Made by a program: the position numbers and the translations under genes. A stretch of DNA of 64,000 bases, from assembly GCA_015698045.1 (NCBI GenBank), contig BLAL01000196.1, forward strand, positions 1,358,492 to 1,422,491. The letters run 5' to 3'. The notes beneath the pieces are model-generated. The model saw only the letters and a program-made list of their open reading frames with translations, was not told the DNA's origin and did not search any database. Source of the stretch: Rhizophagus clarus. Lineage: Eukaryota; Glomeromycota; Glomeromycetes; Glomerales; Glomeraceae. Shown one piece after another: positions 58,920-64,000 of this stretch (position 1 is the first letter of the stretch; each line of letters begins with the position of its first letter).

Positions 58920-61900
58920 TCGGAATCTCTAGATACAAGAACCAGAACCAAAGTGCATTGTTTCTGTAAAGAATGTAACGGTAAATTGGTTGATCCAAGG
59001 ACTAAACTGAAACATGAGTTAAAATATAAATTAAAATCTAATGCGAATAATAATTTTGGTAGCAATTATCAAGAAGGTTCTTCAAATGTTATATCATCTG
59101 ATGCTATTGATGAAGATGTAATGGAATGCGACCCAATACAAGGGATAAATGATACATCACCTGATATAACTGAACAATTATCCGAAGATATTGAACAATT
59201 GTCCGAAGATATTGAACCATTGTCCGAAGATATTGAACCATTACTCACAAGAAACTATTTCTTTTTAACAAAGAAGACACCTATACATGAATCGGCAAAA
59301 CATCGAACGATAAAGAAAGGAAAAATATCCGATCTTGTTCTTGAAAATTTATTATTGGATAATGTAAGAAACGAGAATGATCAAGATGGGGATTCTGAAG
59401 ATGATGACGATAAAAATGGAGATACTGAAGATAGCGATTCTAATTATTCCGATGATTATGAAGATGATGACGATGAGGAAGTCAATTTTGCATCAACAGA
59501 TTTCGATAACGGCGAACCAATTCTTCCTAACATTAATATTAATGATAATTATACTTGGACTATTTTGTGGATATTACAATATCAACAATGATTTAAACTT
59601 TCCAATGTAGCTATAGATTCTTTGTTCAAGTTCTTAAGATTTTTTCTTTTGACAATAGATGAAAATAAATTTTCATCTTTTCCTTCCTCTTTATATATGG
59701 CTAAAAAGGTGTTGGGGATATCCACAACGATAATTAAATATGCAGCCTGTGACAGATGTCACAAATTGTATGATATAAAAGAATTATTAGACAATACTGA
59801 AAATACCAACTTGCAGTTTTGTAAACTATCCAAATCACAGAATAGAACGATTTCGACAACAATGCAATAACCCTCTATTAACGAAAATAGATAGTAATAA
59901 TAGTAATAATCCCATTTTCCGTCCGATAATGACATTCCCATTAATAAATATTAAGCAACAATTGACCCTTTTTTTTAATCGCAAAAATTTTGAAATGTTA
60001 TGTCGGAAGTGGTCAGAAAGGAAAACGGAACTGAAGCTTTATTCGATATCTATGATGGTAGGGTCTGGAAAAGTTTTACAGATGATGATGGTGCGCTGTT
60101 TTTTACAAAAGAATTTGCCGATACTCATATCGGATTAATGTTAAATATGGATTGGTTCCAGCCATTCGTAAATTCACAATATTCTGTTGGTGTGATTTAT
60201 GCCATTTTTTGTAATTTGCCGCGTAATGAACGCTTCAAGCCACACAATATTCTCACACTAGCAGTAATGCCTGGTCCGAAAGAACCAAGCCAACATGAAA
60301 TTAACAATTATTTGTATCTGATCGTTAACCAGTTAAATCGTTTGTGGAATGGCTATTTTATAAAAACAAACGAACACAACAACGGTCGATTTGTCCATGG
60401 TGCAATCATTGGCTGTTCTAGCGACGTCCCTGCGTCTCAGAAATTATGTGGTTTCATCTCGGCTTGTATTGCATGCTACCGATGTTACAAATCGGCAAAT
60501 TTTATAAACAATCAACCAAATTTTGGGGGGTTTGCAGATTTAGACGACTGGTTTGTTGAGCGAGATATTAATGAAATAAGAGAAAAAGCAAGTGAGTGGA
60601 AACAATGTGCAACTGAAGAAGCACGAAGAGCCCATGTCTCTGAACATCATGTTCGCTGGTCGGAGATATACCGCTTGCTTTATTTTAATCCTGTTCGCTT
60701 TTGTGTGGTTGATCCTATGCATTGCCTTTTTCTCGGTGTTGCGAAATGGATCGTAACGAAACTCTGGATAGGCGAAGGTATATTAAATAACGAAAAGCTC
60801 AAAATTATGCAAGAGAGAGCTGACATGATAAAGTTCCCAAGTGACCTTGGACGCCGCCCTGTCAGAATAGCTACTGGTGAAGGATTCTCAAGTTTCACGG
60901 CGGACATGTGGAAAACCTTCATGTTAATTTTTGCAATACCTATCACATGGAGTTTCCTTGGATACATCGACCGAAAAATTCTTGCATATTTCGTGCGCGC
61001 TTGCAAGATCTTAACAAACCGAGAGCTACAAAAAAATATGTTAAATGAAGCGTTTACAAGACTGATAGAGATGAACAAATTAATTGAACAAAAATATGGT
61101 CAAGAAAAAATAAGTCCTAATCTGCATCTCTGTCTCCATATCTGTGAATGCGCATTAGACTATGATCCTTTGTCCTCATTCTGGTGTTATAGCTTTGAAC
61201 GGATGAACGGAATTTTAGGTACGTGATTTAATTTTTCCGATTTGAAAATCGCAATGTTATTAATTATTTTTAAAAATTGTAGGTTCTTATAATAATAGCA
61301 GACGTAATATTGAACCTGAACTACTAAGAATTATGTCCGAAAATACAATCCTTCAATACTTCCTCTCAAATTGTGACAACGATCACTTATTTTCCTCCTT
61401 GAAGATAATAGAACCAAGAAAATCTGTTGGCAGCTTGGCTGCACTTGATGATTTTGCGAGCGATGAGTATCAAAATTTTATAAGACTATCTCTTATTGAG
61501 GAAGATTCGGCTTACGGAACAGAATGTTTTCCTGGGTTGCTAATGAAACCGCGCAAAGAAACTACCCTTCCAAACCAAATTTTGGACCTACTGGTAGAAT
61601 TTTATAATAGTTTGTATATGATTATTGTTTCATCTCCATCTACTCTATAATAGGTTCAAATAACGGTACTGTCGTAAACCCTAGAATTATACAATATGGG
61701 AGAATAAGAATTGGGGCGGACATATATGGTTCTGTTCAGGCTGCTCGTCACGAAAAATCCTCATATATATTAGCTCGATTTGTACATTATGATGGATCGA
61801 TCGATATTTATCCCGGTCAAGTACAATTTTATTTTGAGCATACTATTCATTTAAATAGTTCACGATCATTAACCCATTCATTAGCGTTAGTCAAATGGTA

Positions 61901-62129
61901 CAAACCGGTTCAAGATCATAGTACAAGATATTATTGCCAAGTAGATAACGACATAAAATCATGTAATATGGAATTATGGACAAATGAGTTTTATGATATG
62001 AGAAGAGACAGTATTATACCCATACATCATATAATAGGAAAATTCATTAAATGTAATTTTGATACTGGGACGAGAAAAACAAAAGAATATATGGCTGTGA
62101 TTCCTTTAAATAAAAAAATTTCATTTTAA
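58917..62129 (+). pseudogene. Plavaka-type transposase of element B, decayed
   Basis: ATG at 58917 follows a 40-A run directly. In order: HCFCKECNGKLVDPRTKLKH (the same finger-like block as in element A), a repeated SEDIEQL/SEDIEPL stretch, an acidic region, a TGA at 59589-59591 within what reads on as FKLSNVAIDSLFKFLRFF, ACDRCHKLYDIKEL, a frame shift near 59835, another near 60035, then a long open part with MLNMDWFQPF, NLPRNERFKPHN, CGFISACIACYRC, RWSEIYRLLYFNP, VDPMHCLFLGVAKWIV and SFERMNGILG. A GT-AG intron (61219-61281) follows, then a frame shift near 61610-61640, and a tail (GSNNGTVVNPRII, YPGQVQFYFEH, WYKPVQ) ending with TAA at 62129. The protein is closely related in layout to the A1 transposase. 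It is not functional as it stands. Confidence 0.87.
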
Positions 62130-62319
62130 AAACTTTATATAATATAAAATGAATTATATGTAAAATCGGAATGGCGAATTCAATTATAGCATTTGTATTT
62201 GATTAAATTATAACAATCATTTTTTTTGGCACAGAATAACGATAAAGGTTACATATACCGTAATTAATTCTAACCGCGTGAAAAATCAGATAATTCAGAT
62301 AACAAGAGATCTTATTTTG

Positions 62320-62910
62320 AGCCGGCAAAGTTGTATTGCAAATCGGTCTTTATTACGGCATTACGATACAAGCACCATACTTTGTGATTAATAACTCTAA
62401 TCATGTAATAATTTTTAGATATCAAAGGTTTATTTTATTTTAATTAAATATCACATAAAGTATAAAACAATTATTCTGGCTATATAAATACATTTAAGGC
62501 TGGCAAAGCTGTATTGCAAATCGGCCCTTCTTATTTGAAAAGGGTAACAATTACATTAAATTAATACGGCACTTATTCAAAAATGTTTAAAAATGTTGCA
62601 ACTTAATTCTCCAATAATCATCATTGTTATAATCAAGTTACTTACGACTTAAGCCTACTTTGATTATAAATAAAACGGCACTTCGCACAGACAGAGCTCA
62701 TGATATATGAGTTATCCCATCATGCCTATTTTACCCCTTGATAAAGGATTTTCGTTGCATGTACTTTCCTAATCAATGATAATCAAAGTTACTTACGACT
62801 TAAGTCTACTTTGATTATAAATAAAACGGCACTTCGCACAGACAGAGCTCATGATATATGAGTTATCCCATTATGCCTATTTTAACTATGATTAAAGAAT
62901 TTACATTATT
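62320..62910. repeat. Direct repeats downstream of the element B transposase
   Basis: Two copies of a unit of about 125-145 bp (GTTACTTACGACTTAAG ... CGGCACTTCGCACAGACAG ... GAGTTATCCCAT) lie at about 62636 and 62785. A GGCAAAGTTGTATTGCAAATCGG block also occurs twice (about 62322 and 62502). Confidence 0.8.
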
Positions 62911-62934
62911 ATTGTAAATATTTTACTCATAAGT

Positions 62935-63160
62935 CATAATGATATCTATTTAGACTTCGACGAATAATGCGACAGAGGAGGCGGAATTATCATAACCAAA
63001 ATTCGAAGCGAGAGGTCTATGTATAGTAAATAGATCATCAACTTTGGTACCAGAGTTATTTACAAACTTTAGGTGGCCACCTAGCCCACCTTTCCTATAA
63101 CACACTATGCACGACGGCAAACGGTATAGGAGGCAGACTCTTCTTTCAGAAAGAAAGTTT
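62935..63160. other. GC-richer unexplained segment in element B
   Basis: This stretch contains GAGGAGGCGGAATTATC, AGGTGGCCACCTAGCCCACC and GCACGACGGCAAACGG and is far less AT-rich than its surroundings. One phase reads PELFTNFRWPPSPPFL between TAA codons, so it may be a captured coding fragment; an RNA gene is not recognised. It is included because nothing else explains it. Confidence 0.3.
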
Positions 63161-63414
63161 TTTTTTGAAAAAAAAAAAAATAGTACAATTAAATAGCGTT
63201 TAATTAAATGTGATTAATTAACTTTTTAGGAATAGGCCTTATCAATGCGATCTCATCAGTTTCGATTATCACTGTTCAACCTTATGAATACTTCAGTTAT
63301 TGTTTGTGAAATCGAACCAACTGGGAATTCAATGTACAAAACAAGTAGAATATTTAGAATAGTATCTTATATTTATTAGTATAATAAATAATTTCAAAAA
63401 TCCTATGATGTAAA

Positions 63415-63865
63415 ATTACGAAATATTACAATTTAAATATCGGCAAAGGCTATTTTAAATAGAGTAAAATCTTTATTCGACCTGTGTCAAAAGCGGTAAA
63501 GTTTACACTAATATAATATCTCCGGTTTAAATATCGGCATTTAATTAAAAAAAAGGTAAAAATCGGCGCTAAAATCGGCATTTCTGGATGAAAAATCGGA
63601 AGTTAACAAAAATCGGCAAAAAATTAGTAAAATAATCGGCAAAGCCTTATTGAAGTCGGCAAGGGAATTTTAAATAAGATAAAATCCTTTATTCGAACTA
63701 TACGAAAAGGGTAAAGTATATAATAAATATAATATCTCCGGTTTAAATATCGGCATTTATTAAAAAAAGGTAAAAAATCGGCCGCTAAAATCGGCATTTA
63801 TGACTGAAAAATCGGAATTTAACAAAAATCGGCAAAAATAGATATGGCTATACTAAAATAAGCAA
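63415..63865. repeat. About 240-bp tandem duplication at the right end of element B
   Basis: Two copies, each with TTTTAAATA(G/A)GA(G/T)(T)AAAATC, an internal TTATTCGACCTGTG-like (second copy TTATTCGAACTATA) terminus, ATAATATCTCCGGTTTAAATATCGGC and AAAATCGGCA motifs. The internal terminus-like motif means that the true end sequence was duplicated inward. Confidence 0.8.
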
Positions 63866-63947
63866 AATTTGGGTATATTCTATATTGAAGTCGCAAGGCT
63901 ATTTTAAATAGAGCAAAATCCGATTTTTTTTCATTCGACCTGTGAAA

Positions 63948-63999
63948 CCTACAATTACAGAAGCACATTGTCAGGCTCGGCTTGAGTGGGCTTATGAAC
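63948..63999 (+). pseudogene. Tc1 transposase, continuation after element B
   Basis: The frame of the part at 53818-54180 continues as PTITEAHCQARLEWAYE and runs off the window. The T-E-AH...R..WA pattern is the standard start of the Tc1 catalytic region after the second HTH. Confidence 0.88.
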
Positions 64000-64000
64000 A

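Larger units (their letters stand above)
54178..63947. mobile_element. Plavaka-type (CACTA-related) transposon B, 9.76 kb, inserted in Tc1
   Basis: The element is 54181-63944. Its ends are a 24-bp perfect inverted repeat: CACAGGTCGAATG, eight A, TCG. It is flanked by AAA on both sides (54178-54180, 63945-63947). Removing the element and one AAA restores an open Tc1 frame. It carries a plus-strand transposase (58917-62129) and a divergent minus-strand companion gene (55204-57253), both broken, and tandem or direct repeats near each end. CACAG rather than CACTA ends, with a 3-bp duplication, still fit the CMC (CACTA/Mirage/Chapaev) group. Elements C (10700-14000) and the fragment at 19915 share its ends. 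Confidence 0.92.
53666..64000 (+). mobile_element. Tc1/mariner element, split by element B; right end outside the window
   Basis: The left terminus CAGATGGTGCCCAAAATTAT starts directly after a TA (53664-53665) inside the A2 companion gene, as expected for TA-targeting Tc1/mariner elements. The transposase begins at 53818. Element B occupies 54181-63944; the Tc1 sequence resumes at 63945 (AAA duplication) and runs off the window. Confidence 0.9.

Noticed and set aside
60540..61078. Minus-strand frames over the B transposase
   Set aside because: Antisense shadows of a clearly homologous transposase.

Overview
The window is strongly AT-rich eukaryotic DNA with short GT-AG introns. It holds very few host genes and is dominated by transposable elements and satellites. 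The Plavaka-type (CACTA-related) transposases, hAT and Tc1 elements, a LINE-type ORF1, a FAR1/MULE remnant and an SNF2-RING ATPase together suggest a repeat-rich fungus. My best guess is an arbuscular mycorrhizal fungus (Glomeromycotina, Rhizophagus-like); this is inferred from family recognition and composition, not proven.

Layout. 1-810 is the 3' part of a gene with an RG-rich tail. 1416-1807 is a hAT MITE with a perfect 8-bp target duplication. 2083-4163 is a Rad5/RAD16-like SNF2-RING ATPase with one frame break. 6112-8135 (minus) is an apparently intact four-exon hAT transposase. 9290-12250 carries two arrays of micro-exon-like units, each with a 5' splice site, branch site, pyrimidine tract and 3' splice site; in the second array every unit has a 45-nt exon-like block. 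That second array lies inside a 3.3-kb non-autonomous element (10700-14000) whose ends match the large element at 54181-63944. 14-25.7 kb is satellites, an interstitial telomere-like block, and remnants of FAR1/MULE and pogo transposases.

25738-32941 is a complete CACTA element (A1): a minus-strand Plavaka-type transposase and, divergently on the plus strand, a six-exon companion gene. 33375-34825 is a decayed integrase-type (IS3EU-like) transposase. 35.5-40.6 kb has a third micro-exon-like array, small MITEs, an OTU-domain remnant and palindromic repeats. 40622-42578 is an ORF1-only LINE copy with a poly(A) tail and a perfect 13-bp target duplication. 43.3-45.3 kb is a satellite of roughly 60 copies of a 31-bp hairpin unit. 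45290-46756 is a pogo-like MITE with a hAT MITE nested inside it.

The right end is a three-level nest. A coiled-coil coding exon (51150-51330, minus) is cut by a second CACTA copy (A2, from 51331). A2 is cut at a TA in its companion gene by a Tc1 element (from 53666). The Tc1 transposase is cut by a 9.76-kb Plavaka-type element (B, 54181-63944) with a 24-bp perfect TIR and an AAA target duplication; the Tc1 reading frame resumes exactly after it. Elements A and B both encode, divergently from the transposase, a companion protein with the same order of parts: low-complexity head, coiled coil, a KTFS-type helical domain, then a WRS motif block.

Most transposon genes are broken, and the breaks are mainly C-to-T changes (CGA to TGA, probable CAG/CAA to TAG/TAA). 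Four cases are directly visible by comparing copies A1 and A2. This fits cytosine deamination. No rRNA, tRNA or CRISPR array was recognised.
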